A stretch of DNA of 64,000 nucleotides, from assembly GCA_017450645.1 (NCBI GenBank), contig JAFSTE010000018.1, positions 1 through 64,000 on the forward strand, read 5' to 3'. The notes below the pieces were generated by a model. It searched no databases. It saw only the letters and a program-made list of their open reading frames with translations, and was not told where the DNA came from. This DNA is from Eubacterium sp. (GTDB lineage: Bacteria; Bacillota; Clostridia; Oscillospirales; Acutalibacteraceae). Below, piece after piece: positions 6,335 through 15,670 of this stretch; positions within the stretch are counted from its first letter, which is position 1; every line of letters starts with the position of its first letter. Position numbers and translations under genes: made by a program.

Positions 6335-6901
6335 TCAAAAAGTAACTCCACCGAGTTTCTTACGAATACGTTGAATAGCGTTGTCAATAGCCTTTTGATT
6401 TTTACCGAGTTTCTGGGCGATTTCGGCATATGAGCAGCCTACAATATAAAGCCTGATAACCTCGTTTTCAAAGCTTGACAACCCTTCGTACAAAATATCT
6501 GTCAAAGTCGAAACACTTTCTTTTGCGAGATACTCGTCCTCGGCGCTCAAGCCAACCTGAGTGTCAAAGAAATCCTCCTCAAGCGCAACAATGCTTGCCT
6601 GCGGAATATCCTTCATTCTCGAAAATTTTCTCAATGCAGTTTGAACAGAATTGTTTATGCAACGGGTTGCATATGTAATAAATTTTGTGCCTTTTTCGCA
6701 ATTATACGAGTTAATTGCGGCAAGCAGACCTATCATACCCTCCTGAACTAAATCGTCCTTTTCGAGAGGGGATGATATGTATTTCATGGCGATAGCTTCT
6801 ACCGTAGCACGATATCTGTTAATGAGCTCGTCCATAGCAGTTTTGTCGCCGTCTTTGATTTTTTCAAGGAGCTCAATATCTGTAAAATTAGCGTCAGACA
6901 T
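6335..6901 (-). CDS. SigH-like RNA polymerase sigma factor
   Basis: A 188-residue sigma-70 family factor. Region 2 is clear (DDLVQEGMIGLLAAINSYN, FITYATRCINNSVQTALRKF), as is the region 4 helix-turn-helix (SYAEIAQKLGKNQKAIDNAI then QRIRKKL). The ending matches Spo0H/SigH, the transition-state factor that starts sporulation programmes in Firmicutes. The open frame extends 7 codons upstream, but ATG at 6901 has GGAGG 5 bases before it. A promoter lies at 6938-6966. A sporulating host is supported by gerW at 45171. Assignment to SigH itself rather than a paralogue is likely but not proven. Confidence 0.8.
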   Translation of the reverse strand: MSDANFTDIELLEKIKDGDKTAMDELINRYRATVEAIAMKYISSPLEKDDLVQEGMIGLLAAINSYNCEKGTKFITYATRCINNSVQTALRKFSRMKDIPQASIVALEEDFFDTQVGLSAEDEYLAKESVSTLTDILYEGLSSFENEVIRLYIVGCSYAEIAQKLGKNQKAIDNAIQRIRKKLGGVTF

Positions 6902-6937
6902 TATACTCCTCCATAAAATCAATTCATAGTTTTTTTA

Positions 6938-6966
6938 ATATTACTTCAAAACCGTTAAATAGTCAA
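6938..6966 (-). promoter_or_regulatory. Promoter of the SigH-like gene
   Basis: On minus, TTGACT (6966-6961), a 17-base spacer and TAATAT (6943-6938), about 37 bases before the start codon. Confidence 0.7.
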
Positions 6967-7031
6967 CACTTTTTACAAGAAATAGACATTATTTGTTTTA
7001 TTATTTAAAAATTTACCAACATTTAGTGGAA

Positions 7032-8126
7032 TTAGACATTAAATCTGAATAAAACGATGTCGCCGTCCTGCATTACATATTCCTTGCCTTCACTTCTTAC
7101 AAGACCTTTTTCTTTTGCGCTTACCATATTTCCGCACGCCATAAGGTCGTCAAAAGAGATTACCTCCGCGCGAATAAAACCGCGCTCGAAATCGGTGTGG
7201 ATTTTACCTGCGGCCTGCGGTGCTTTTGTGCCTTTTTTGATAGTCCACGCACGAACTTCGGGCTTGCCTGCAGTGAGATAGCTGATTAAACCGAGCAGGG
7301 CATAGCTCTTTTTGATAAGCCTGTCAAGACCCGATGTGTCGAGTCCCATATCTGCAAGGAACATCTCTTTTTCCTCGCTGTCAAGCTCTGCGATTTCCGC
7401 CTCCATTTCGGCACAAATCGGGAAGGTTTCCGCGCCCTCGGCAGCGGCGATTTCCTTAACCGCGTTGTAGTATTTGTTGGAGTCAATACCCTCGTTAAAA
7501 TCGTTCTCGCCCATATTGCACGCGTAGATTACGGGCTTGATTGTAAGAAGCGCAACCTCTTTAAGATAATCCGCCTCATCCTCGCTTATTTCAACGCTTC
7601 TGGCGGTTTTGCCGGTTTCCATTTCAGCTATAAGTCTTTCGAGGAATTCAACCTCTCCGGCAAGCTTTTTGTCGCCCTTCATAGCCTTCTTTCTGTTGTC
7701 AAGGCGGCGGGTGAGTATGTCAAGGTCAGATAGCACAAGCTCAAGGTTAATAGTTTCAATATCTCTTGCGGGGTCGATATTTCCTTCAACGTGCGTGATG
7801 TCGTCGTTTTCAAAGCATCTTACAACATGGATAATCGCGTCAACCTCGCGGATGTGCGAGAGGAATTTGTTGCCGAGACCTTCGCCCTTGCTCGCGCCCT
7901 TTACAAGACCTGCGATGTCCACAAACTCGATTGTTGCGGGTGTGAACTTGTCGGGCTCGTACATCTCTGCGAGCTTGTCAAGCCTTTCGTCCGGCACGCT
8001 TACCATACCCACATTCGGCTCTATGGTGCAGAAGGGGTAGTTAGCGCTTTGCGCGCCTGCATTTGTTATTGCGTTAAAAAGTGTACTTTTGCCGACATTC
8101 GGCAAACCTACCATACCTAATTTCAT
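7032..8126 (-). CDS. ychF: Redox-regulated ATPase/GTPase YchF (Obg family)
   Basis: YchF is a universally conserved, ribosome-associated P-loop NTPase that prefers ATP. The 364 residues show the G1 loop GLPNVGKST, the family signature NYPFCTIEPN, the G3 motif DIAG, a central coiled coil (about residues 130-205) and the C-terminal TGS domain (AWTIKKGTKAPQAAGKIHTD). The frame extends 7 codons upstream, but ATG at 8126 has a GGAG box 9 bases ahead. It is divergent from ilvB. Confidence 0.95.
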   Translation of the reverse strand: MKLGMVGLPNVGKSTLFNAITNAGAQSANYPFCTIEPNVGMVSVPDERLDKLAEMYEPDKFTPATIEFVDIAGLVKGASKGEGLGNKFLSHIREVDAIIHVVRCFENDDITHVEGNIDPARDIETINLELVLSDLDILTRRLDNRKKAMKGDKKLAGEVEFLERLIAEMETGKTARSVEISEDEADYLKEVALLTIKPVIYACNMGENDFNEGIDSNKYYNAVKEIAAAEGAETFPICAEMEAEIAELDSEEKEMFLADMGLDTSGLDRLIKKSYALLGLISYLTAGKPEVRAWTIKKGTKAPQAAGKIHTDFERGFIRAEVISFDDLMACGNMVSAKEKGLVRSEGKEYVMQDGDIVLFRFNV

Positions 8127-8200
8127 AATAAAAGTCTCCGATTTCAAGTAGTCAATTCATTATATACCATTACAAATAATTTTACAAGAGTAAATAATTC

Positions 8201-8229
8201 TTGACATCCGCCGTCAAATAATTTAAAAT
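8201..8229 (+). promoter_or_regulatory. Promoter of ilvB-ilvN
   Basis: TTGACA (8201-8206), a 17-base spacer and TAAAAT (8224-8229), 50 bases before the ilvB start. I see no T-box or other attenuator in this short leader. Confidence 0.75.
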
Positions 8230-8278
8230 ATTCTCAATATTCTATTGAATTATATACTAAAGAAAGGGAGAGGATTAT

Positions 8279-9940
8279 ATGGAACTCAACGGTTCACAAA
8301 TTGTTCTTGAAACACTTAAGGAACAAGGCGTAGATACCATCTTCGGTTATCCGGGTGGTACAATTCTCAACATCTTTGACGAGCTGTATAAGTACGGCGA
8401 TACATTTAACCATATCCTCACTTCGCACGAACAGCACGCTGCTCACGCTGCGGACGGATATGCCAGAGCTACCGGAAAGGTCGGCGTCTGCTTTGCGACC
8501 TCCGGCCCCGGCGCAACAAACCTTGTAACAGGTATTGCTACCGCTTACCTTGATTCAATTCCGATTGTCGCAATTACTGCTAATGTTGCAAATCCGCTTA
8601 TCGGACGCGACACCTTCCAGGAGGTTGATATCTGCGGTATCACAATGCCTATTACAAAGCATAATTTCTTTGTAAAGGACGTTCAGGACCTGGCACCTGC
8701 AATCCGCCGTGCGTTTAAGATTGCACAAAGCGGCAGACCCGGTCCTGTACTTATTGATATTCCTAAGGATGTTACCGCGGCTATGTGCGAATACACGCCC
8801 GAGCCTGCACAGCTTCCTAATCCTGCTCCGCAGCCTATTGAGGGCACACTCGAAAGAGCGGTTGAGCTTATCCGCAGCGCTAAGAAGCCGCTTATTTACT
8901 GCGGCGGCGGTACAGTGCTTTCCGACCTCGGCGAGGATTTAATCACTTTTGCGGAAAAGATTGATACTCCCGTTGTTTCTACTCTTATGGGTCTTGGCGC
9001 ATTCCCGAACGGTCATCCGCTTCACCTCGGTCTTATCGGTATGCACGGTCACTTTGAGTGTAACAAAGCCGCTCACGACTGCGACGTACTTATCACTTGC
9101 GGTGCGCGTTTCTCCGACCGTGTAGCGGGTAACAGGGCGAAGTTTGCGCCTAATGCGGAAATTCTGCATATTGATATCGACGCTGCCGAGATGGATAAGA
9201 ATATCAATTCTAATTATCACCTTCGCGGCGACCTTAAGGAGCTTATTCCCGAGCTTACCCGTGCTATTGAGCAGCTTGACCACAGCGACTGGAAGGCAGA
9301 GATTGAAACCTTCCGCCGTCCGTTTGTTCAGACGCAGATTGGCGATTTTGTAAATCCGCAGCTTCTTATTGAAAAGGTAGACAGCTGTACGCCCGACGAC
9401 ACGCTTGTTGTTACCGATGTAGGTCAGCATCAGCTCTGGGCAGCGCAGTTCTATAAATTTAAACAACCGAGAACGCTCCTCACTTCGGGCGGTCTTGGTA
9501 CAATGGGTTATTCTATGGGCGCTTCTATCGGCGGTCAGATAGGTAAACCCGACAGAACGGTTGTTGCCTTTATCGGCGACGGTTGCTTCCATATGAACCT
9601 TGCCGAGCTTGCTACAATGGCTTCGTACAATGTACCGGTTAAGATGTTCATATTTAATAACACCGTACTCGGTATGGTGCGTCAGTGGCAGAAGCTGTTT
9701 TACGCTAACCGCTTTGCGGATACCGACCCGCACAGACAAACTGATTTTGTAAAGGTTGCCGAGTCGTTCGGCGTTAAGGGTATGCGTATTAACACTAACG
9801 ACGAGATTGACGCTGTTGTTGAAGAAGCGATTGCTTACGACGGACCTGTTCTCGTTGATTTGAGAATCAGCCCTGATTCAAATGTACTTCCTATGATTCC
9901 GCCCGGCGGCGCTCATACGGATATTATCGAAGTATTTTAA
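8279..9940 (+). CDS. ilvB: Acetolactate synthase large (catalytic) subunit
   Basis: IlvB joins two pyruvates, or pyruvate and 2-oxobutyrate, using thiamine diphosphate, FAD and Mg, the first common step to Val, Leu and Ile. The 553 residues show the N-terminal pyrimidine-binding domain (GYPGGTILNIFDEL, catalytic Glu in SHEQHAAHAADGYARA), the central FAD-type domain (about 190-330) and the C-terminal diphosphate-binding motif GDGCFHMNLAEL to FNN. GGGAGAGG lies 6 bases ahead of the start. ilvN follows 12 bases later. Confidence 0.96.
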   Translation: MELNGSQIVLETLKEQGVDTIFGYPGGTILNIFDELYKYGDTFNHILTSHEQHAAHAADGYARATGKVGVCFATSGPGATNLVTGIATAYLDSIPIVAITANVANPLIGRDTFQEVDICGITMPITKHNFFVKDVQDLAPAIRRAFKIAQSGRPGPVLIDIPKDVTAAMCEYTPEPAQLPNPAPQPIEGTLERAVELIRSAKKPLIYCGGGTVLSDLGEDLITFAEKIDTPVVSTLMGLGAFPNGHPLHLGLIGMHGHFECNKAAHDCDVLITCGARFSDRVAGNRAKFAPNAEILHIDIDAAEMDKNINSNYHLRGDLKELIPELTRAIEQLDHSDWKAEIETFRRPFVQTQIGDFVNPQLLIEKVDSCTPDDTLVVTDVGQHQLWAAQFYKFKQPRTLLTSGGLGTMGYSMGASIGGQIGKPDRTVVAFIGDGCFHMNLAELATMASYNVPVKMFIFNNTVLGMVRQWQKLFYANRFADTDPHRQTDFVKVAESFGVKGMRINTNDEIDAVVEEAIAYDGPVLVDLRISPDSNVLPMIPPGGAHTDIIEVF

Positions 9941-9952
9941 GGAGGTAGCACA

Positions 9953-10468
9953 ATGAAAGAAAAGCTTATTTTGTCAGTTCTCGTAGATAACGAGAGCGGT
10001 GTTCTTCAGCGTGTTGCAAGCCTCTTTTCACGCCGCGGATATAACATCTCGTCCCTTACCGTTTCGGAAACAGAGGATGAGGCGTTCTCGCGTATGACTA
10101 TCGAAACTTATACCGAGCCCGAAAATTTCCGCCAGATTAAGCGTCAGCTTGCTAAGCTCGAAATCGTTAAAAAGGTTAGCGAGCTTACCGACCTGAACTC
10201 TGTTTCGTCAGAGCTTCTGCTCATCAAGGTTAAGGCGCAGGGTGTTGATAATAAAAACGCTATCCTCGCGTATAACCTCAAGTTCGGTGCGCGTGTGCTT
10301 GATGTATCGCTTGCTACCATTACGCTCGAGTTTACGGGTACGGGCGACACAATCGACGAGTTTGTGAAGTATCTTGACGAAAACTTCGGTATCGTCGAGC
10401 TTGCAAGAACGGGTGTTACCTCGCTCCAGCGCGGCGAAGGCTCGTTTACAGACGATTTGGAATCATAA
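9953..10468 (+). CDS. ilvN: Acetolactate synthase small (regulatory) subunit
   Basis: The 171-residue partner of IlvB. Residues 1-78 form the ACT domain (LSVLVDNESGVLQRVASLFS, RRGYNISSLTVS) that binds valine for feedback inhibition; residues about 80-165 are the conserved C-terminal domain that activates the catalytic subunit. GGAGG precedes the start. A 10-bp inverted repeat (GATTTGGAAT/ATTCCAAATC) spans the stop codon without a T-run. Then comes a 145-base repeat-filled gap before leuC. Confidence 0.95.
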   Translation: MKEKLILSVLVDNESGVLQRVASLFSRRGYNISSLTVSETEDEAFSRMTIETYTEPENFRQIKRQLAKLEIVKKVSELTDLNSVSSELLLIKVKAQGVDNKNAILAYNLKFGARVLDVSLATITLEFTGTGDTIDEFVKYLDENFGIVELARTGVTSLQRGEGSFTDDLES

Positions 10469-10597
10469 TTCCAAATCGCAATTATAAATGATGAATGATG
10501 AATGATGAATTAAGGGTGAGCTTCGCTCACACTCATTATAATCAGGTGTGGACAGCGTCCACCCGAAATTCATAATTCATAATTAATAATTCATAAT
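10466..10597. repeat. MITE-like intergenic element between ilvN and leuC
   Basis: The ends are imperfect inverted repeats of about 32 bases built from ATGATGAATG units on the left and ATTCATAATT units on the right. Inside are two GC-rich hairpins, GTGAGC-TTC-GCTCAC (near 10515-10530) and GTGGAC-AGC-GTCCAC (near 10547-10561). It carries no ORF. Partial copies lie at 1526-1575 and 47403-47430. A non-autonomous transposable element or a REP-like sequence is plausible. Confidence 0.6.
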
Positions 10598-10612
10598 TTG
10601 AGGAATCGAAAT

Positions 10613-11881
10613 ATGGGAATGACTATGACACAAAAAATCCTTGCTTCTCACGCAGGTCTTGACAGTGTGGTTGCAGGACAGCTCATTGAAGCTAAGCTTG
10701 ATATGGTGCTCGGTAACGATGTTACCTCGCCGGTTGCTATCAATGAGATGGTTAAGTTTAATAAGAATTCGGTTTTCGATAAGACGAGAATTGCGCTTGT
10801 TATGGACCACTTTACTCCTAATAAGGATATTCAGTCTGCCGAAAACTGTAAGCAGGTGCGCACTTTTGCTAAGGAGCACGGTATCACTCACTACTTTGAT
10901 GTAGGTAATATGGGTATCGAGCACGCGCTTCTGCCCGAGCAGGGTATAGTTACCTGCGGCGACTGTATTATCGGCGCTGACTCTCACACCTGTACTTACG
11001 GCGCTCTCGGTGCGTTTTCTACGGGCGTAGGCTCTACCGATATGGCTGCGGGTATGATTACCGGCAAGGCTTGGTTTAAGGTACCGTCCGCTATTAAGGT
11101 AGTGGTTACCGGCAAAAAGCAGCCCTATGTTTCGGGTAAGGATGTAATCCTGCATATTATCGGTCAAATCGGTGTTGACGGCGCGCTTTATAAGTCGCTT
11201 GAATTTACCGGCGACGGCATTAAAGAGCTTTCAATGGACGACAGACTTTGTATTTCTAATATGGCTATCGAGTGCGGTGCAAAGAACGGTATTTTCCCGG
11301 TTGACGACATCACTCTCGAGTATGTTAAGGACCGTTCGGAGCGCGAGTATAAGGTCTTTGAGGCTGACGCTGACGCAGAGTACGACAGCGTTATTACCGT
11401 TGACCTTAACACACTTCGTCCTACCGTTGCGTTTCCGCACCTTCCCGAAAACACTAAGACTGTTGACGAGATTGATGCGGGAAGCATTAAAATCGAGCAG
11501 GTTGTTATCGGTTCCTGCACAAACGGCAGAATGGAGGATATGCGTACCGCTGCCGGAATTCTTAAGGATAAAAAGGTTGCTGACGGCGTAAGGGTTATCG
11601 TTATCCCCGCAACGCAGCAGATTTACCTTAATTGTATTAAAGAAGGTCTTGCCGAGATTTTTGTTAAGGCGGGCGCTATAGTTTCAACACCTACCTGCGG
11701 TCCGTGTCTCGGCGGTCATATGGGTATTCTCGCTTCGGGCGAGTCCGCCGTTTCGACCTCTAACCGTAACTTCGTCGGCAGAATGGGACATGTTGACTCT
11801 AAAATTTATCTTGCATCTCCTGCGGTGGCAGCGGCTTCTGCTGTTAAAGGATATATTGCAGACCCTACGGAGGTAGAATAA
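10613..11881 (+). CDS. leuC: 3-isopropylmalate dehydratase large subunit
   Basis: LeuC is the aconitase-family subunit that isomerises 2- to 3-isopropylmalate in leucine synthesis. The 422 residues belong to the shorter LeuC form. The [4Fe-4S] cysteines are in [10 protein letters not shown] and [13 protein letters not shown], and [20 protein letters not shown] is a substrate-site region. A TTG at 10598 opens the frame, but ATG at 10613 is preferred, with GAGG 9 bases upstream. Its stop overlaps the leuD start (TAATG). leuA and leuB are not in this window. Confidence 0.95.
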   Translation: MGMTMTQKILASHAGLDSVVAGQLIEAKLDMVLGNDVTSPVAINEMVKFNKNSVFDKTRIALVMDHFTPNKDIQSAENCKQVRTFAKEHGITHYFDVGNMGIEHALLPEQGIVTCGDCIIGADSHTCTYGALGAFSTGVGSTDMAAGMITGKAWFKVPSAIKVVVTGKKQPYVSGKDVILHIIGQIGVDGALYKSLEFTGDGIKELSMDDRLCISNMAIECGAKNGIFPVDDITLEYVKDRSEREYKVFEADADAEYDSVITVDLNTLRPTVAFPHLPENTKTVDEIDAGSIKIEQVVIGSCTNGRMEDMRTAAGILKDKKVADGVRVIVIPATQQIYLNCIKEGLAEIFVKAGAIVSTPTCGPCLGGHMGILASGESAVSTSNRNFVGRMGHVDSKIYLASPAVAAASAVKGYIADPTEVE

Positions 11882-12357
11882 TGGTAGTTAAAGGTAAAGT
11901 ACATAAATTCGGCGACAATGTCGATACTGATGTTATTATCCCTGCAAGATATCTTAACCGCAGCGACGAGGAGTGGCTTGCTTCTCACTGTATGGAGGAT
12001 ATCGACGCAGACTTTGCAAAAAATGTTAAAAAGGGCGATATTATGGTAGCCGAGGCTAATTTCGGCTGCGGCTCCTCGCGTGAGCACGCGCCTATCGCTA
12101 TTAAGGCTTCAGGTATCAGCTGCGTTATCGCGTCAACCTTTGCGCGTATCTTTTACCGCAACGCTATTAATATCGGACTTGCAATCCTCGAATGTGACGA
12201 GGCTGCTAAGGATATTAAGGCTAACGACGAGGTAGAGGTTGATTTCGATACCGGCGTTATAAAGAACATCACAACCGGCAAGAGCTATAAGGCTCAGCCG
12301 TTCCCGCCGTTTATCCAGGGCATTATTGAAAAAGGCGGACTTATAAAATCTATTTAA
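11881..12357 (+). CDS. leuD: 3-isopropylmalate dehydratase small subunit
   Basis: A 158-residue aconitase swivel-domain subunit that pairs with LeuC. The diagnostic motif is [11 protein letters not shown] (residues about 60-71), and [15 protein letters not shown] is near the N-terminus. Start and leuC stop share one base, which implies translational coupling and equal dosage. Two further genes follow closely on the same strand. Confidence 0.95.
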   Translation: MVVKGKVHKFGDNVDTDVIIPARYLNRSDEEWLASHCMEDIDADFAKNVKKGDIMVAEANFGCGSSREHAPIAIKASGISCVIASTFARIFYRNAINIGLAILECDEAAKDIKANDEVEVDFDTGVIKNITTGKSYKAQPFPPFIQGIIEKGGLIKSI

Positions 12358-12373
12358 CAGGAGAATATTGATA

Positions 12374-12793
12374 ATGAATATATTAGAACTTGACGAACTT
12401 GCACTGCGTAAGGGGTGGGGCAGTTTAGGTGAGTTTTGGTTTTCAGTCAAGGATTTTACTATTAAAGAGGGCTCGCAGCTTGCGGATTACGACTGTTCTC
12501 AGGATATGTCAAGAAGCGAGTATTTGGTTTCACTTGGATACATACCGTATTTTTCTATAACGAGTGAGGAGGTTATCAGAGCTTTTGCTCCGACAATCGA
12601 AAACAAAAAGTTAAAGGATAAAATAGAAAATTACAACGGCAGCGATTATGTTGATAATTTTTGGAAGTATTTTCATATTTATGCCGAAATAAGCAAAAAC
12701 TATATCACCTTTGAGCAAAAATATATCGTTAACAAGGCTGAGGAATGGTGCAGGCAAAACGGTATTGACTACGAGCTTAAGGTGAAGTTATAG
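12374..12793 (+). CDS. Uncharacterised 139-residue protein
   Basis: I do not recognise this family. The protein is soluble-looking, rich in aromatic and acidic residues (FWFSVKDFTI, NFWKYFHIYAEISKNY), without a signal peptide or membrane segment. The frame opens at TTG 12368, but ATG 12374 sits better behind AGGAGAA. It lies 16 bases after leuD and 1 base before the flavin reductase gene, so it is probably the third gene of leuC-leuD-x-y. That does not imply a leucine role. Confidence 0.6.
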   Translation: MNILELDELALRKGWGSLGEFWFSVKDFTIKEGSQLADYDCSQDMSRSEYLVSLGYIPYFSITSEEVIRAFAPTIENKKLKDKIENYNGSDYVDNFWKYFHIYAEISKNYITFEQKYIVNKAEEWCRQNGIDYELKVKL

Positions 12794-12794
12794 T

Positions 12795-13343
12795 ATGGAA
12801 AAATTAATAATTATTAACGGCTCGCCGCGAAAGGCGGGCGTTTGCAGCGAGCTTATAAGGCAGGTTAAGCCGTATTTTAACGACTGCGAAATTATGCAGT
12901 ACGATGCGTATGCTTTATCAGCCGCGCCCTGCATTGCCTGCAATTACTGCGAGCAACACGACGGCTGCTCTAACGGCGATTTAGACGCGTTTTTTGAGGA
13001 CTTTGAGGACGCTGATTACATCGCGTTTTTCAGCCCCGTTTATAATAACTTCTTTCCGTCACCGTTAAAGGCGATAATCGACCGCTTTCAGCGCTATTAT
13101 TCCGCGCGTTTCAGCAGGGGGGTAATCCCGCCGATTGCTAAGCCTAAAAAGGTTGGGCTTGTAATTGCAAGCGGCGCTAATTCGCGTCAGGCGGCGGATT
13201 ATATGGCAAGCACGCTTAAGCAGTGCTTTACGGTGCTAAACGGCGAACTAAAGGCGAGGTATTTTATACCCGATACCGATTCTAACGCCTACACCTTTAA
13301 TATAACCGAGCTTGATAAGTTTGTGCATCAGCTTAGAAAATAA
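12795..13343 (+). CDS. NADPH-dependent FMN reductase / flavodoxin-like iron-sulfur flavoprotein
   Basis: The 182-residue protein has the flavodoxin-like FMN-binding start (IIINGSPRKAGVCSELIRQ) and the conserved phosphate and ring-binding segment FFSPVYNNFFPSPLKAIIDR. A cysteine cluster (CIACNYCEQHDGC, residues about 46-59) is shared with the iron-sulfur-flavoprotein-like branch. It likely transfers electrons from NAD(P)H in the cytoplasm; the substrate is unknown. It ends the leuCD transcript, with a terminator 10 bases later. Confidence 0.78.
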   Translation: MEKLIIINGSPRKAGVCSELIRQVKPYFNDCEIMQYDAYALSAAPCIACNYCEQHDGCSNGDLDAFFEDFEDADYIAFFSPVYNNFFPSPLKAIIDRFQRYYSARFSRGVIPPIAKPKKVGLVIASGANSRQAADYMASTLKQCFTVLNGELKARYFIPDTDSNAYTFNITELDKFVHQLRK

Positions 13344-13352
13344 AATAATTTC

Positions 13353-13380
13353 GGAGCGTTTTAATTAACGCTCCTTTTAT
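13353..13380 (+). terminator. Terminator of the leuCD operon
   Basis: GGAGCGTT/AACGCTCC stem with a 6-base loop followed by TTTTATTT. Confidence 0.85.
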
Positions 13381-13403
13381 TTATAATTAATTATATTATA
13401 ATA

Positions 13404-13432
13404 TTGCAAAACTGTTTTAAATGTGATATAAT
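13404..13432 (+). promoter_or_regulatory. Promoter of ruvC
   Basis: TTGCAA (13404-13409), a 17-base spacer and TATAAT (13427-13432), about 30 bases before the start of a long plus-strand gene run. Confidence 0.7.
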
Positions 13433-13463
13433 ATTATGAATTTATTATGGGGAAGTGTACGAT

Positions 13464-13982
13464 ATGGTGATTTTAGGCATTGACCCGGGTTACGCTATAG
13501 TAGGCTGGGGTGTTGTTGAATATGCTTACGGCAAGTTCAATGTGCTCGGCTACGGCGCAATCACGACCGAAGCTAATACCCCTTTCCCCGAAAGGTTGCA
13601 GATTATCTATAACGATATGTGCTATCTTTTTGAAAAGTATAAGCCCGAAGCTATGAGTATGGAAAAGCTGTTTTATAACTCTAACCAAAAGACAGTAATT
13701 GATGTAGCTCAGGCAAGGGGAGTAATAACCCTTGCGGCACAGATGTACGGTAAGGATATTTACGAGTACACCCCGCTTCAGGTTAAGCAGTCCGTTACCG
13801 GCTACGGCAGAGCGGAAAAAAAGCAGGTGCAGGAAATGACGAGGAGTATTTTATCCCTACCCGAAGTTCCTAAGCCCGACGACACTGCCGACGCGCTGGC
13901 TATGGCAATATGTCACGGCCATGTAAGCGCTTCGTCAATCGGCAGACTAAACGAAATGATAAAAAAGCAAACAGGTGAATAA
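13464..13982 (+). CDS. ruvC: Holliday junction endonuclease RuvC
   Basis: RuvC dimers cut Holliday junctions symmetrically during recombinational repair. The 172 residues carry the acidic active site of the RNase H-like fold: Asp in ILGIDPGYAIVGWG, Glu in MEKLFY and the C-terminal PDDTADALAMAICH. YTPLQVKQSVTGYGRAEKKQ is the DNA-binding segment. A GTG at 13455 is in frame, but ATG 13464 has GGGGA at better spacing. ruvA follows 2 bases later, so the complex is encoded as one unit. Confidence 0.95.
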   Translation: MVILGIDPGYAIVGWGVVEYAYGKFNVLGYGAITTEANTPFPERLQIIYNDMCYLFEKYKPEAMSMEKLFYNSNQKTVIDVAQARGVITLAAQMYGKDIYEYTPLQVKQSVTGYGRAEKKQVQEMTRSILSLPEVPKPDDTADALAMAICHGHVSASSIGRLNEMIKKQTGE

Positions 13983-13984
13983 CT

Positions 13985-14587
13985 ATGATATATAACGTTA
14001 AAGGCACGCTTACTTACACAGACCCTAATTTTGCCGTTGTGGAGTGTGGCGGCGTAGGCTTTAAGTGCTTTGTTAGTATGACTACGCTAAGAGAGCTTCC
14101 CTCTATCGGTAAAGAGGTTAATCTTTATACTTATATGTCCGTTAGGGAGGACGCGCTCGATTTGTTCGGCTTCTTTTCGGTTGATGAGCTCGAAGCGTTT
14201 AAGCTGCTTATATCCGTAAGCGGTATCGGTCCTAAAGCTGCTATGGCAATTCTCAGCGTCTTAAGCCCTGACAGGCTCTCTGTAGCGGTGTCAAGCGGCG
14301 ATGTCCGCTCTATTCAGTCGGCGCAGGGCGTCGGCAAGAAAACCGCTGAGCGAGTAGTGCTTGAACTTAAGGACAAAATGCTTGCTATCGGCGGCGCGTC
14401 AAGTACTGTTGTTGAGGGCATTCAGGCTGTTTCAACTAACGAAAACGCACAGGAAGCCGTCGAGGTGCTTGTGTCGCTCGGCTTTACACAGAGCGACGCT
14501 GCTGCAGCGGTAGGCTCTATGGATATATCACTTTCTGTTGACGATATGGTAAGAAAGGGCTTGCGCCTTCTTTCGAGCCAGCTATAA
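13985..14587 (+). CDS. ruvA: Holliday junction branch migration protein RuvA
   Basis: RuvA tetramers bind the junction and load RuvB. The 200 residues show the N-terminal OB-fold (MIYNVKGTLTYTDPNFAVVE), the helix-hairpin-helix motifs (ISVSGIGPKAAMAIL and AQGVGKKTAERVVLELKDK) and the C-terminal RuvB-contacting domain (about 150-198, AVEVLVSLGFTQSDAAAAV). It lies between ruvC and ruvB with 2- and 12-base gaps. Confidence 0.96.
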   Translation: MIYNVKGTLTYTDPNFAVVECGGVGFKCFVSMTTLRELPSIGKEVNLYTYMSVREDALDLFGFFSVDELEAFKLLISVSGIGPKAAMAILSVLSPDRLSVAVSSGDVRSIQSAQGVGKKTAERVVLELKDKMLAIGGASSTVVEGIQAVSTNENAQEAVEVLVSLGFTQSDAAAAVGSMDISLSVDDMVRKGLRLLSSQL

Positions 14588-14599
14588 TAGGTGACTAAT

Positions 14600-15658
14600 A
14601 TGATTGAAAACGAAATGGATTTTGAGGGCAGACTTTCAGCCCCCGAATACACCCCCGAGGATACCGAGATTGAAAACTCGTTAAGACCCAAGCAGCTTAG
14701 CGACTATATCGGTCAAACCAAGGCTAAAGAAAACCTTGCTATTTATATCGAAGCTGCTAAAAAGAGGGGCGAAGCGCTTGACCATGTTTTACTTTACGGC
14801 CCTCCCGGTCTTGGTAAAACAACGCTTGCAGGTATTGTAGCAAACGAGATGGGCGTTAACCTTCGCATAACCTCCGGTCCCGCTATTGAAAAGCAGGGCG
14901 ACCTCGTTGCGATACTCTCTAATTTAGAGAGCGGCGATGTGCTGTTTATCGACGAGATACACCGCCTTAACCGTACGGTAGAGGAGATTTTGTATCCCGC
15001 TATGGAGGACGGCAAGATTGATATTATTATCGGAAAGGGTCCGTCCGCAAGGAGCTTTCAGTTATCGCTGCCAAAGTTTACGCTTATCGGCGCAACTACA
15101 AGAGCGGGTCAGATTTCCGCTCCGCTTCGTGACCGCTTCGGCGTTATCCTCAGGCTTGAAATGTATTCTAACGAGGAGCTTGCAGAGATTGTAACCCGTT
15201 CGTCGAGGATACTTAATATTCCGCTTGACAGCGAGGGCGCGTTCCAGATTGCTTCGCGTTCAAGAGGAACGCCGCGTATTGCCAACAGGCTTCTTAAGCG
15301 CTCGCGCGACTTCGCCGAGGTTAAGTACGAAGGCGTTATCACTAAGGACGCTGCAGAGGAAGCGCTCGGCAGTATGGAGATTGACGAGCTCGGTCTTGAC
15401 TCAATCGACCGCAGGCTGCTTACCACTATGATTAAAAACTATAACGGCGGTCCCGTAGGACTCGAAACAATTTCCGCCGCAATCGGCGAGGAAAGCGTTA
15501 CTATCGAGGATGTTTACGAGCCGTATCTTATGCAAATTGGATTTCTTGCAAGGACGCCGCGCGGACGCTGCGTTACCCCCGCGGGTTACGCGCACCTCGG
15601 TATTGAGTTCAATCCGAACTCCGCAAACACAGCAAATCAGACCAAACTTGATATATAG
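14600..15658 (+). CDS. ruvB: Holliday junction DNA helicase RuvB
   Basis: The AAA+ hexameric motor for branch migration. Its 352 residues contain Walker [10 protein letters not shown], Walker B FIDEIHRL, sensor 1 LIGATTRAG, the arginine finger region LRDRFG and a C-terminal winged helix ([20 protein letters not shown]). GTG at 14591 is in frame, but ATG 14600 follows AGGTGA at a suitable distance. It ends 12 bases before glmM and is probably co-transcribed. Confidence 0.96.
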   Translation: MIENEMDFEGRLSAPEYTPEDTEIENSLRPKQLSDYIGQTKAKENLAIYIEAAKKRGEALDHVLLYGPPGLGKTTLAGIVANEMGVNLRITSGPAIEKQGDLVAILSNLESGDVLFIDEIHRLNRTVEEILYPAMEDGKIDIIIGKGPSARSFQLSLPKFTLIGATTRAGQISAPLRDRFGVILRLEMYSNEELAEIVTRSSRILNIPLDSEGAFQIASRSRGTPRIANRLLKRSRDFAEVKYEGVITKDAAEEALGSMEIDELGLDSIDRRLLTTMIKNYNGGPVGLETISAAIGEESVTIEDVYEPYLMQIGFLARTPRGRCVTPAGYAHLGIEFNPNSANTANQTKLDI

Positions 15659-15670
15659 GAAGGAACATTT

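Noticed and set aside
8230..8278. T-box or leader-peptide attenuator before ilvB
   Set aside because: The leader is too short (about 40 bases) and lacks a T-box core or Val/Leu/Ile codon run.
10453..10479. Inverted repeat over the ilvN stop as a terminator
   Set aside because: The stem is good, but no T-tract follows; it may stabilise mRNA, so it is mentioned only with ilvN.
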